Below, one piece after another: positions 44,207 to 52,890 of a DNA stretch of 64,000 nt; positions within the stretch are counted from its first letter, which is position 1; every line of letters begins with the position of its first letter. The notes under the pieces were generated by a model, which was not told the DNA's origin, made no database searches, and saw nothing but the letters and a program-made list of their open reading frames with translations. Source of the DNA: Lachnospiraceae bacterium (GTDB taxonomy: Bacteria; Bacillota; Clostridia; Lachnospirales; Lachnospiraceae); the NCBI GenBank assembly GCA_910575835.1, contig CAJTGB010000004.1:58784-122783 (forward strand). The letters run 5' to 3'. The position numbers were made by a program, and so were the translations under genes.

Positions 44207-46201
44207 CTAAACAATATATAAATTTGTGTATCCCTTTTCAATTAAAAATGGAACAACTTCGCGCTGATAATAGCCCGTTAATGCAACAATTATACCTGTT
44301 TTTTCTTTTGCATTAGGAATATCTGAGAAAAAAATTACTTCATCATTCGGTAATTTTTTCTGATCATCAGATACTACATAACTATCAAACTTTAAATGTA
44401 AATTACTTAATAAATCACTTATCTCATGTGCTATCTTTCCATACCCATATATGTATATATGATCGTTACTATATATGAAATTTTTTAATTTATTAATATC
44501 CATGTTACTAATATAAGAATCAAAATATCCGCTGATAGGATACATTGTCTTATTCATGATCTGTTTCAACATAAAACTGAAATCACTAATATGAACAGAT
44601 GCATATTCATGATTCTCTATTATAGCTGAATAGTACCCGGCATCTTGTGCAGCATATAAAAGGATTCTTTCAACTGCATGTGACAGAGTGCCATCCGGTG
44701 CTAATGGTTCTTCTTGAAAGTCCTCATATGACCAATCAGCCTCGAATAATTTTTTCAAAGCCTTTGGCCTGCACCAAAAAGTAGTACCAAGCGAGTAATT
44801 GTAGTTATCCATTGATATATCTACTGACAAATGCAGTTTTTTTGCCAAGTCACAGGTGGCTTGAAAAGAGGACGCCCATGTCCGTGCTATTGTACCGAAT
44901 ATTCCGCCAGTATAAAGTACGGGGGGTATCAAAATTCCCATATGATTATGTGTTTCAAACAAATTCAAAATCTGTGATATATATTCGGAACTTTTTATGG
45001 CGTTATCCCATCGTGCAAACATCTGACATTCTCCGATAATATCTGGTCCTAAATTATTTCGTGTCTTATTATCATGTACAAAACAAAGATACTGATATTG
45101 CATTAAAATGTTTTTACATGTAACCAATAGAGCAGAAATATCACGGCCTCTCTCCCCGGCAATTAATAATTTGTAATTTTTCCTATTTATTTGCTGTAAA
45201 TATTTTTTTATTTGCTCTATGCAGAATTCACCTTTACTTGTAATATATATATCTATTTCTTCGGGTATTTTTTCAATATATTTAAATGCCTTTTTCAGTA
45301 TTTTGGGATATGTAAGATGAATAATAATTGCGCATTTTCTTTTTTGGTAAATAGGTTCTGAAACACGATCATTAGGAATAACATAAAATAAATGTAACAT
45401 ATCTATAATATCTGATATGTCATAGTTAGAAAGCAGATAATCCCAAATTATATCTATATCATAACCCTCTTGACGCTCTGCATATTCTAACGCTTTTAAT
45501 TTTTCATTTATATTTGTATATCTATAACTACTTTGGGTGAAAGAATTTTTCTTTATTATTGGACTGTTATAATCTTTTAACATAGTATATGGTAATTCTT
45601 CTAACCATTTTATATTATTTAGATCTTTATCTGAATCTAAATTAGAATAATTAATATATGTTGACCCTATAAAATCTAAATGTAACTTTTGAGTTAACTT
45701 TACTTCGCTAGCCAATTCATCTTCGGGAATTATTTCATTCCAAAATTCTTCAAACCTTGCTTCCTTTATAATCTCGTGAGAAAGATATATGAAAGAAAAG
45801 TCATTGTGTTCAAATATAGTCTGATAGTTTTCATCTAGCATCTGTGCATATTTCGATATAGACCAGTAATTGACTGTCTTACTTTTCATAGTATTACAAA
45901 TATCAGATAAAGGTAAAAATGGACCCAAGAAGGAATTGTCGCACAATATCAAATCCTGATATTCTTTTTTAGAAATATTAAAATAATGGTATCCGAAACA
46001 ATAAGCATCTATTTTATTGTTAAAATCGCCTTTAACTATATAAACACTATTTTTCTCTAATAAAATATCAATGTTTTGGATTGCTCTATCACATACTAAA
46101 TAAATTTCTTCTGCTACAGATTGCAATTCCTTAATAAGATAATTCTCTTGTTTTAATTTCCCTAAAGTATTATGAATGTAGAAAATTGCTATATTTTTCA
46201 T
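44207..46201 (-). CDS. two-module RgpF-family protein with C-terminal Rossmann-like domain
   Basis: A 664-aa protein. The first half (about 1-240) has YQDLILCDNSFLGPFLPLSD, as in the protein at 43086. The second half (about 285-560) has GERGRDISALLVTCKNIL, YLCFVHDNKTRN and YNYSLGTTFWCRPKALKKLF, as in the protein at 37267. The end (about 585-664) is the module (HIYIYGYGKIAHEISDLL). It is therefore the full-length version of two separate neighbours. I chose the ATG at 46201, 6 bases after AAAGGA. Strongly AT-rich. Confidence 0.75.
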   Translation of the reverse strand: MKNIAIFYIHNTLGKLKQENYLIKELQSVAEEIYLVCDRAIQNIDILLEKNSVYIVKGDFNNKIDAYCFGYHYFNISKKEYQDLILCDNSFLGPFLPLSDICNTMKSKTVNYWSISKYAQMLDENYQTIFEHNDFSFIYLSHEIIKEARFEEFWNEIIPEDELASEVKLTQKLHLDFIGSTYINYSNLDSDKDLNNIKWLEELPYTMLKDYNSPIIKKNSFTQSSYRYTNINEKLKALEYAERQEGYDIDIIWDYLLSNYDISDIIDMLHLFYVIPNDRVSEPIYQKRKCAIIIHLTYPKILKKAFKYIEKIPEEIDIYITSKGEFCIEQIKKYLQQINRKNYKLLIAGERGRDISALLVTCKNILMQYQYLCFVHDNKTRNNLGPDIIGECQMFARWDNAIKSSEYISQILNLFETHNHMGILIPPVLYTGGIFGTIARTWASSFQATCDLAKKLHLSVDISMDNYNYSLGTTFWCRPKALKKLFEADWSYEDFQEEPLAPDGTLSHAVERILLYAAQDAGYYSAIIENHEYASVHISDFSFMLKQIMNKTMYPISGYFDSYISNMDINKLKNFIYSNDHIYIYGYGKIAHEISDLLSNLHLKFDSYVVSDDQKKLPNDEVIFFSDIPNAKEKTGIIVALTGYYQREVVPFLIEKGYTNLYIV

Positions 46202-46230
46202 TTCATATCCTTTCATGTATCAACATATTA

Positions 46231-47334
46231 TTATGGATTAATTGCAAAATTTTTATATTTAAGTTTTTCCTTTATTCTATTTAAAGCTCTTTTTTCTTGT
46301 TCATTAATCCAACTCAATTCAGTGTGATGGATAGAAATCGTTTTTTTTGTAAAAGATTTTCCCATTCCGCATACTCCATAAGGAGATAAAACTTCCATTG
46401 GATAAACAACATTTTCAGATATATTTTGATATTCATTTTTTATCTCAAATCCATATTTTTTTAAAATAGGATGCTGATAATTAAAGCAGGGCAATAAATT
46501 TAAACTACCATCTTCTTTGTAAAAAGATTTGTTATCATAGAAATCTCTTAATTCTTTGATTAGTAAGTGATTCGGAACTGCTCCAAACCCTACACCTAAA
46601 TTAATTTGATCATTTCCGCCCATACCAAAAAAAGCTTTATCGCAAAGTAATGGGGTAAGTGGTTTAATTAACTCAACATCAGTATCTAGATATATGCCAC
46701 CATGTTGGTAAATAATATCTAATCTTGCATAATCTGGTACAAATCCCCATTTTTTATTCTCAAAAGCCTCTTTCATATAACGATTTTTATTTATATCATA
46801 ATTTGTCTCGTTCCATTGAATGATTTCATAATCAGGACAATGTTTTTTCCATGTTTCTAAATATTTCTGTAAATAGTCAGGAATATTTTTTTCCCCAAAC
46901 CAACAATAATGAATTCGTTTAGGAATTTTAAAATCACCTTTTGAAAACTCAAATATTGGGTTCTCTTGGGAATTATCTCTAAGTAAAAAATGTAAATAGC
47001 AATGTAATTTCTTTAATTCCGGGATCATTTCCAATTGTTCAATAATTTCCCAAGCATAAAATACAGTTGTAATTAATAAAATTATATTTTTTATATTTTG
47101 TCTTTCTATTTCTTTAATGAAACTACTAAGGCTTAATACAGGTATTTGCTGATCTCGGTATTCTACAAAATTACCCCATAGTTTGGAGTTGTTATCTATA
47201 ATTCCTTCAATCTTATGATCACCACAATATATATCTATACAATGTGTTGCTGTTCTTCCAGCTCCAAATAAGTATATTTTTTTATCTGTTTTTAAGTTAA
47301 TAAATTGCTTGGGACTAATATCTTCTATATACAA
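46231..47334 (-). CDS. Rossmann-like domain fused to a GT32 glycosyltransferase
   Basis: A 367-aa protein with the module first (KIYLFGAGRTATHCIDIY ... GIIDNNSKLWGNFVEY, about 15-110), then a GT32 (Och1-like) domain (PKRIHYCWFGEKNIPDYLQK; WGFVPDYARLDIIYQHGGIY followed by the metal-binding LDTD). The best start is a TTG at 47334 with GGAG 7 bases upstream; no in-frame ATG is nearby and a more distant TTG at 47358 lacks a ribosome site. It should add a hexose to the glycan. Confidence 0.82.
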   Translation of the reverse strand: MYIEDISPKQFINLKTDKKIYLFGAGRTATHCIDIYCGDHKIEGIIDNNSKLWGNFVEYRDQQIPVLSLSSFIKEIERQNIKNIILLITTVFYAWEIIEQLEMIPELKKLHCYLHFLLRDNSQENPIFEFSKGDFKIPKRIHYCWFGEKNIPDYLQKYLETWKKHCPDYEIIQWNETNYDINKNRYMKEAFENKKWGFVPDYARLDIIYQHGGIYLDTDVELIKPLTPLLCDKAFFGMGGNDQINLGVGFGAVPNHLLIKELRDFYDNKSFYKEDGSLNLLPCFNYQHPILKKYGFEIKNEYQNISENVVYPMEVLSPYGVCGMGKSFTKKTISIHHTELSWINEQEKRALNRIKEKLKYKNFAINP

Positions 47335-47363
47335 AATTTTACTCCATTCTATAAACAAACTAA

Positions 47364-48179
47364 TTATTTACCAATTAATTTTATCCCACTCACCGGATGC
47401 ACTTTTCGCTTTTCAGCCGGCGGTAACTTCATGTATTCACCAAACTTAAAATTTAAGTAACTATCATGATCCTGTATCCCTTGTAATCTTTTTCCTTCAA
47501 ATTCAACTTCTTTGCTCTTCTCATACCAATTCCTGTAATATCCATACTCACTGTTAGGCGTAGGAAACATCAAGATCCGAACCATCCTTGTATTATTCTT
47601 ATTTGCACGATAAATCATCGTGTGATAGTAGCGGAATACCGTTTTTTCAGGAAGCTTATCCAACACTTTATAGGCTTGGCGCTTCCAGAAATTCTTTTCT
47701 GCAAATTTCCCTACCTTTGACCATAAGATTTTCCTAATGCAAAAGCACTCAAAGTTTTTTAAACTTCTAAGTAAATAGTTATCCGGTACACCATCCAGCG
47801 GGAAGATATCAATAAATACACCCTGCATATACGGCATATGTTCTTGATGTTCCCGTAGAAAAAGCGTATTTTTTCTGCGAAGTTTACCATATCCCCAGCG
47901 GTATCCCTTGGTATTTCTATGATCTTGAAAAATAAAACGCGACTTGTCCAGTTCAGACTTACAAGCATCGCGGAATTTTTCATATTCCGGACGAAGAAAT
48001 GCAACATCCGCGTCATCATCCCACGGAATATACCCCTTGTGCCGGATGGCTCCCAGCAGAGTTCCCGCGATAATATTATATTGGATATTACATTTTCTAC
48101 AGATTCGATCAACCTCGGTCAACATCTCCAGCTGTATCATCTGAAGCCTCCGCAGCATATTATCATCCAATTGAATCAT
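47364..48179 (-). CDS. LicD-family phosphotransferase
   Basis: A 271-aa LicD protein (IIAGTLLGAIRHKGYIPWDD with DADV after it; VFIDIFPLDGVPD; a late KFGEYMKLPP). LicD enzymes move phosphocholine or another phospho-alcohol from a CDP donor to a sugar. Beside two TagD-like domains and a CDP-glycerol transferase, glycerol phosphate is the likeliest donor group here. GAAGGAG precedes the ATG; it starts 23 bp after the diesterase gene. Confidence 0.88.
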   Translation of the reverse strand: MIQLDDNMLRRLQMIQLEMLTEVDRICRKCNIQYNIIAGTLLGAIRHKGYIPWDDDADVAFLRPEYEKFRDACKSELDKSRFIFQDHRNTKGYRWGYGKLRRKNTLFLREHQEHMPYMQGVFIDIFPLDGVPDNYLLRSLKNFECFCIRKILWSKVGKFAEKNFWKRQAYKVLDKLPEKTVFRYYHTMIYRANKNNTRMVRILMFPTPNSEYGYYRNWYEKSKEVEFEGKRLQGIQDHDSYLNFKFGEYMKLPPAEKRKVHPVSGIKLIGK

Positions 48180-48202
48180 AACGACTCCTTCAATTCAAAA
48201 AT

Positions 48203-48928
48203 CTACAGATAGCGTTCAGGTTCGTTCAAGAACACATCTGTAATGCCCTGTTCTTCCAATGATGCCAGATCTAATTTATTTCCGGTCGGTTTCTCTGGAT
48301 AGAGATGCCCGGTAAACCATGCCCGTACCGTGTATCCTTCAAATCTGTCTTTCGTCAGATCGATCCCGCGCCAGAATGGATGGAGAGCGCAAGCTCTGCA
48401 TCCGCCGCGAAGCTTATACAGGCAGTCAGAGAGTTTTGTGTCAAGGATTCCTGTTTCTGCCTCGGGATCAAGGTTCTTGATTAACTCAAGAGACAATGCA
48501 CTGAAAGAAGAGTAGATTACGCTGTCCTGCAGCCCATAACTATGAACCAGTTTAATAATTTTCGACTCCATTCCTTCATAAGGGAAAACGCTGTTTTTCA
48601 GCTCTATATTGAGTTTCAGTCCATTTTTCAATTTATCTTTCAGAAGATTCAGTACTTCCGTCATGGAAGGGATCTGTTCATAGGTGTTATTATTGGCAGG
48701 AATCCGAAGCTTCTTCAATTCAGCCAGCGTATACCGTCTCAGTTCACCGGTTCCGTCAGTAGTCCGATCCACATATTCATCATGACAGACAGCAAGGTGT
48801 CCGTCTTTTGTGAGCTGGATATCAAGCTCAATTCCCGTAAGTCCTTCTATTTTGGCTGCTTTTTCAAATGCAGTCAGTGTATTTTCAGGATACATTTGGC
48901 TGCAGCCTCTATGAGCCCATATTTTCAT
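48203..48928 (-). CDS. glycerophosphodiester phosphodiesterase
   Basis: A 241-aa GDPD-family TIM barrel with the catalytic set: WAHRGCSQMYPENTLTAFEK, then GIELDIQLTKDGHLAVCHDE and VDRTTDGTG. It hydrolyses glycerophosphodiesters to glycerol-3-phosphate and an alcohol. No signal peptide is seen, so it acts in the cytoplasm, perhaps supplying glycerol-3-phosphate for the fused cytidylyltransferase encoded 21 bp upstream. Confidence 0.9.
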   Translation of the reverse strand: MKIWAHRGCSQMYPENTLTAFEKAAKIEGLTGIELDIQLTKDGHLAVCHDEYVDRTTDGTGELRRYTLAELKKLRIPANNNTYEQIPSMTEVLNLLKDKLKNGLKLNIELKNSVFPYEGMESKIIKLVHSYGLQDSVIYSSFSALSLELIKNLDPEAETGILDTKLSDCLYKLRGGCRACALHPFWRGIDLTKDRFEGYTVRAWFTGHLYPEKPTGNKLDLASLEEQGITDVFLNEPERYL

Positions 48929-48949
48929 GGAATGTTAGTTCCCTTTCTG

Positions 48950-50287
48950 TTAGCTTCTGCGTTGTTCGTTCAAAAATCTCTCCATAATCCCGGCAATCGC
49001 CATGGATTCTCCGCGTGTCAGCTTAAAATCATTCTTATTGCTGCCATTGATCATAGAGAGGAAATCACTGATCTCATACCTAAGACCGTCTCCCAGGAAA
49101 CGATCTGAGAACTTATCCACCTTTCCAGGATCTTCATAATGGACTTCAAAATATGTTGTCTTCCACCAGGGCGCCTCAGCGATTATATAACCTTCGGTTC
49201 CGGCGATCAGAAGGCGTCCCTCAGACTTTACGCCAAGTCCGCAGGTGGCGGTGGCGATCCCGTTCGGGTACTTGAAAGAAGCTCTGGTAAATGTGTCGAT
49301 TCCGTTCTCATTATTGATACTGTGGAAGAGGAGCTGATCATAGTTTTTCCCGAATAATTTGATGATCGGCAGCATAACATGGCTTCCAAGTTCAGTAAAG
49401 CTCCCTCCATATTCTTTGTCAGTAAGCTCTCTGGAGTCAGGCGCTTCCAGCTTGGTAAAACAAGCTTCGATATTTCGGATACTTCCGATGAGCCCGCTGC
49501 ATGCAATACCAAGCAGATTGGCGAATCCCGGACAGTATGCGGTCTTGATTCCTTCCATAAGGACTAGTTCATGTGATTTTGCATAGGAAAATATTTCCTC
49601 GGACTGTGCTTCCTCCAATACCATCGGCTTCTCGCAGAGTACATGTTTCCCGCGCTCCAGGGCAGTCTTGATATATTCGTAATGTGTCTCATGGGGAGAC
49701 GCAACGTAAACTGCGTCCACGGATTCGTAGAATTCATCCAGATCCGTATATGCGTCGATCTCCCATTTCCTTGCAAAACGGAGAGCACTGTCGGTATGAG
49801 GGTTGTAAACTCCCTGTGTACTCACGCCGCTTACCAGCTTCGCTTCCGGGATGAAACGATCTGCGATCCGGCCGGTGCCGATGATCCCGATTCGCTGGAT
49901 CCGTTTATTCTTGGTGCGCAGCATGGTACTGGAAATATTCTTTGTCCGTTCCAGATATATAACTTTGCAGTAGTCCGACAGATAGTCGAACTGCCCGGTC
50001 CAGTCGGAACCAACCGTGAAAATATCTATTTTGTACTTCTGGATGTCGCGGAATTTCTGGCCGGCCGCCTCTTCAATGATAATCTCATCGGCAAATCCGG
50101 TTTTTTTAACATTGTCGATCCTTGTCATCAGGGGATCAATGACATTTAATTTCCCCCTTGTCCGGTCGTATTCTTCTGTAGTAACTCCGACGATCAGGTA
50201 ATCTCCAAGCTGCTTCGCCCTCTGCAGAAGCCGGTAATGCCCCTCGTGGAACAGGTCATAGGTTCCATATGTGATAACCTTAGTCAC
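48950..50287 (-). CDS. fusion of glycerol-3-phosphate cytidylyltransferase and Gfo/Idh/MocA oxidoreductase
   Basis: A 445-aa protein. Residues about 1-125 are TagD-like (KVITYGTYDLFHEGHYRLLQ; YLIVGVTTEEYD; ISSTMLR), which make CDP-glycerol from CTP and glycerol-3-phosphate. About 130-445 are a Gfo/Idh/MocA oxidoreductase (IGIIGTGRIADRFIPEAK; VYVASPHETHYEYIKTAL; VLCEKPMVLE; GGSFTELGSHVMLPIIK). The start is GTG at 50287 with GGGAGGA 6-7 bases upstream, giving the usual TagD N-terminus; an ATG 13 codons upstream has no ribosome site. The fusion suggests that the activated glycerol phosphate is oxidised or linked to a second NAD-dependent step. Confidence 0.87.
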   Translation of the reverse strand: MTKVITYGTYDLFHEGHYRLLQRAKQLGDYLIVGVTTEEYDRTRGKLNVIDPLMTRIDNVKKTGFADEIIIEEAAGQKFRDIQKYKIDIFTVGSDWTGQFDYLSDYCKVIYLERTKNISSTMLRTKNKRIQRIGIIGTGRIADRFIPEAKLVSGVSTQGVYNPHTDSALRFARKWEIDAYTDLDEFYESVDAVYVASPHETHYEYIKTALERGKHVLCEKPMVLEEAQSEEIFSYAKSHELVLMEGIKTAYCPGFANLLGIACSGLIGSIRNIEACFTKLEAPDSRELTDKEYGGSFTELGSHVMLPIIKLFGKNYDQLLFHSINNENGIDTFTRASFKYPNGIATATCGLGVKSEGRLLIAGTEGYIIAEAPWWKTTYFEVHYEDPGKVDKFSDRFLGDGLRYEISDFLSMINGSNKNDFKLTRGESMAIAGIMERFLNEQRRS

Positions 50288-50310
50288 ACTATATTCCTCC
50301 CCAATTGTAG

Positions 50311-52845
50311 TTAAATATGCCGGCATACATATTGATGTGTCTTTTCACCGCAAGTTCCGTCATTGTTTGCCGCTATCTTTTCAAATGCCCGAATCTGCTC
50401 AGCTTTGTCAAATGCATGGCCGGTGATCGTTCCGTCAAGGAAATCAGGCAGAGTATTAAATGCATTTTCCTCACAGGCATATTGTAGCCATTCGGAATTC
50501 TCCCGGAAACCGGGTTCATTATCTGTTAATTCGTGTAGATCAAATTCAATGGGTATTTCCGTGTATGCCTCTGTCTTCATATTTATAAGGTAGAGCTTTC
50601 TGTCAAAAACAGAGAACAGGTGATACTCATCTTCATCATGTTCCCCGGATAAGGGAAGAAAATACGCCTTTGCCAGGGAAGGATAATACCCATTCATAGG
50701 TTTTTCCGGAAGTTCAAAAGGCGGTTTCCACTCGGTCATTTCCCCGGTCACTTGATTCAGACGGATGAACATATTCGCCCATTGCGGCGGGAAGTAAACA
50801 TAATCTCCGCAAAAGGCCGGTATGCCGAATGGAACTTCCATACACTCATATCCATGGATGATATGGTTGCATACCAGGTTATCAGGGAAATCTGTGTATT
50901 CCCGGACTTCGCCGTTGGAAGGATTCCATCTTGTAATGATACTGCCATGATATGGAAGCAGCCACAGATCCGTAGCGTTTGGTATGATTCCGGCATAACC
51001 GCAGGAATGGCTCGTACCAACAGATATGACCTGTTCTTCTCCTGTCTCCGTATGGATGAGCAATATCTGGTTATCTGATGGGGAAGCCAGGTATAAGTAT
51101 TCTCCGCTGATCCAGGATCCGCCGATCTTTTTTTCTCCATTTACCATTTGGATAAATATATCCAGATGACTGCCGAAATAACGAACCTCGTCGGATTCTG
51201 TGTCATATCGTACAATTGCCGGATAATTATTGGGGATCAGGAAAAGATATTTCCCGCATCCAATCGCTCCTGCAAATGCTCCTACCTGTTCGATGCACAG
51301 CTCTAGTTCAACTCTTTTCTCAATCTTTCCGTCGCTGATCACGACAATATCGCGTGCATTTGCAGGGCAGGCATAATGCCTTTCCCCAATTGTGATCACC
51401 TGTGAATAGTAAAAACCAGAAGCATAATCGGACAGATCACAGAAATATCTGTATTGATAATCGTCGGCGGGAGAGAAGTAGAGCTTGTTTCCCTGGGTGA
51501 TCATCCATGCATCGTCTCCTGTGATGGTGAATCCAGGAATAATCTGTCCCTTCCAATCTGTATCCTTGGGAATGGAATGAATGTTGTTGTCTAAAATAAA
51601 CAATGGTTTGCCGGCAATTCCAAACAGTGAGGTTATAGAGGTTGCCGAGTCTCCGATATATGCATCGCATTGTGCAATTGTATTTGTGATATCCGGAGTT
51701 TTATCGTAAATGCCAAGATCATATTTTATAAAATAGTTTTTCAACAGGTCATATGCCGGCCGGAAATCTGCCCGCATAGAATCAAGCGAAGATTCGAACA
51801 ACGGATGCGGCCTCCACAGAAGGCAGGCATCTGTACGGTCACGGAAACAGGAAAAAACATATTCCATCTTCTTCAGGAAGGCACGGGTGTCTCCAAGCAT
51901 TCCATTTAGGCTAGTGTTGTAGAAGTATACCTTTTTTCGGTTCAGCTTCTCCTTCCATTCTTCTGGGGGTTCCGGCGGATTATTGCAAATTCGGATCACT
52001 CGGTCGAACTTGGGGGAACCAAAAGGCAGAAGTGTTTCTGCCGGCAGATCCGGATCAAAAAACTTCCGATACTTTTCAGCCTGTATAATGATATAGTCCG
52101 CCTGATAATAGGCAGAACAGGTAGCCTGTGCCTCACTCATTCCGCCGGAGGTAGAGTAGTAAGGAATGTAGATCAGCTTTTCCGTGCGTTTTTTTAACTC
52201 ATAGGAGTAAAACCTTGGATCAACACTGGTGACATAGTTATACTGGTCATAAGGATTATGAATATAAACAGCGTCCGGCCAGCGTTTCTGTATGTCGTAG
52301 TTTTCATAATGGGTTACCGGGACATACTCTGGAAAGTCTTCCCCCTCATAATGGTAGCTGCTGAATGTACCGTCAGGATTACGGTCATAGTAGGGGATCG
52401 GAACCACATACACATCACAGGCTTCATCTTCCTTGGCCGCCATCCACACGCTTTCCAGTGAATCCCACATAGCTGCTTTATATGGAAGAAACACGATCTC
52501 CAAACGATCAGGGACCAGGCTGCCGATCAGTTTACGCGCCTGTTTTACCTGCCGGGTCAACTTCTTCAGGATCTCACGGTGTTTTACTGGATTCTTAAGA
52601 GTCTGCGTCAATTGATACAAGCTTTCGCAATATTCTTCCAGCGCATGGACGCAGTCAGTACCTTCTCCATACAGCATTTCCAGCTCATTCCCTAAGGTAA
52701 TAGCCGTTTCCTGGCAGTCAGACAGGAGTTGTATAATTCCCTCTTCATCAATGTGCTTAGTCCCCAGGCTTAATTTCAAAGTCCTGTTTGCTTTTTCCAG
52801 CAGATTCACCATGGTAAGTGTCTGCTTTCGAAATGAACGGCTCAT
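50311..52845 (-). CDS. CDP-glycerol glycerophosphotransferase-like protein fused to a beta-propeller
   Basis: An 844-aa protein. About 1-100 is helical; about 105-440 resembles the TagF/CDP-glycerol glycerophosphotransferase fold (YIPYYSTSGGMSEAQATC; LLPFGSPKFDRV; CLLWRPHPLFESSLDSMR; CDAYIGDSATSITSLFGIAG). About 450-790 is a run of beta-rich repeats with W/Y-G-aromatic patterns (GAIGCGKYLFLIPNNYPAIV; GGSWISGEYLYLASPSDNQI), as in a beta-propeller. It likely transfers glycerol phosphate to a glycan or to flagellin, with the propeller binding the acceptor. I know of no described enzyme with this pair of domains. AAGGAG is 9 bases before the ATG. Confidence 0.72.
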   Translation of the reverse strand: MSRSFRKQTLTMVNLLEKANRTLKLSLGTKHIDEEGIIQLLSDCQETAITLGNELEMLYGEGTDCVHALEEYCESLYQLTQTLKNPVKHREILKKLTRQVKQARKLIGSLVPDRLEIVFLPYKAAMWDSLESVWMAAKEDEACDVYVVPIPYYDRNPDGTFSSYHYEGEDFPEYVPVTHYENYDIQKRWPDAVYIHNPYDQYNYVTSVDPRFYSYELKKRTEKLIYIPYYSTSGGMSEAQATCSAYYQADYIIIQAEKYRKFFDPDLPAETLLPFGSPKFDRVIRICNNPPEPPEEWKEKLNRKKVYFYNTSLNGMLGDTRAFLKKMEYVFSCFRDRTDACLLWRPHPLFESSLDSMRADFRPAYDLLKNYFIKYDLGIYDKTPDITNTIAQCDAYIGDSATSITSLFGIAGKPLFILDNNIHSIPKDTDWKGQIIPGFTITGDDAWMITQGNKLYFSPADDYQYRYFCDLSDYASGFYYSQVITIGERHYACPANARDIVVISDGKIEKRVELELCIEQVGAFAGAIGCGKYLFLIPNNYPAIVRYDTESDEVRYFGSHLDIFIQMVNGEKKIGGSWISGEYLYLASPSDNQILLIHTETGEEQVISVGTSHSCGYAGIIPNATDLWLLPYHGSIITRWNPSNGEVREYTDFPDNLVCNHIIHGYECMEVPFGIPAFCGDYVYFPPQWANMFIRLNQVTGEMTEWKPPFELPEKPMNGYYPSLAKAYFLPLSGEHDEDEYHLFSVFDRKLYLINMKTEAYTEIPIEFDLHELTDNEPGFRENSEWLQYACEENAFNTLPDFLDGTITGHAFDKAEQIRAFEKIAANNDGTCGEKTHQYVCRHI

Positions 52846-52890
52846 ATCATCGGTCTCCTTAATTTGTATAGATCAAACAAAGTTACTGAT

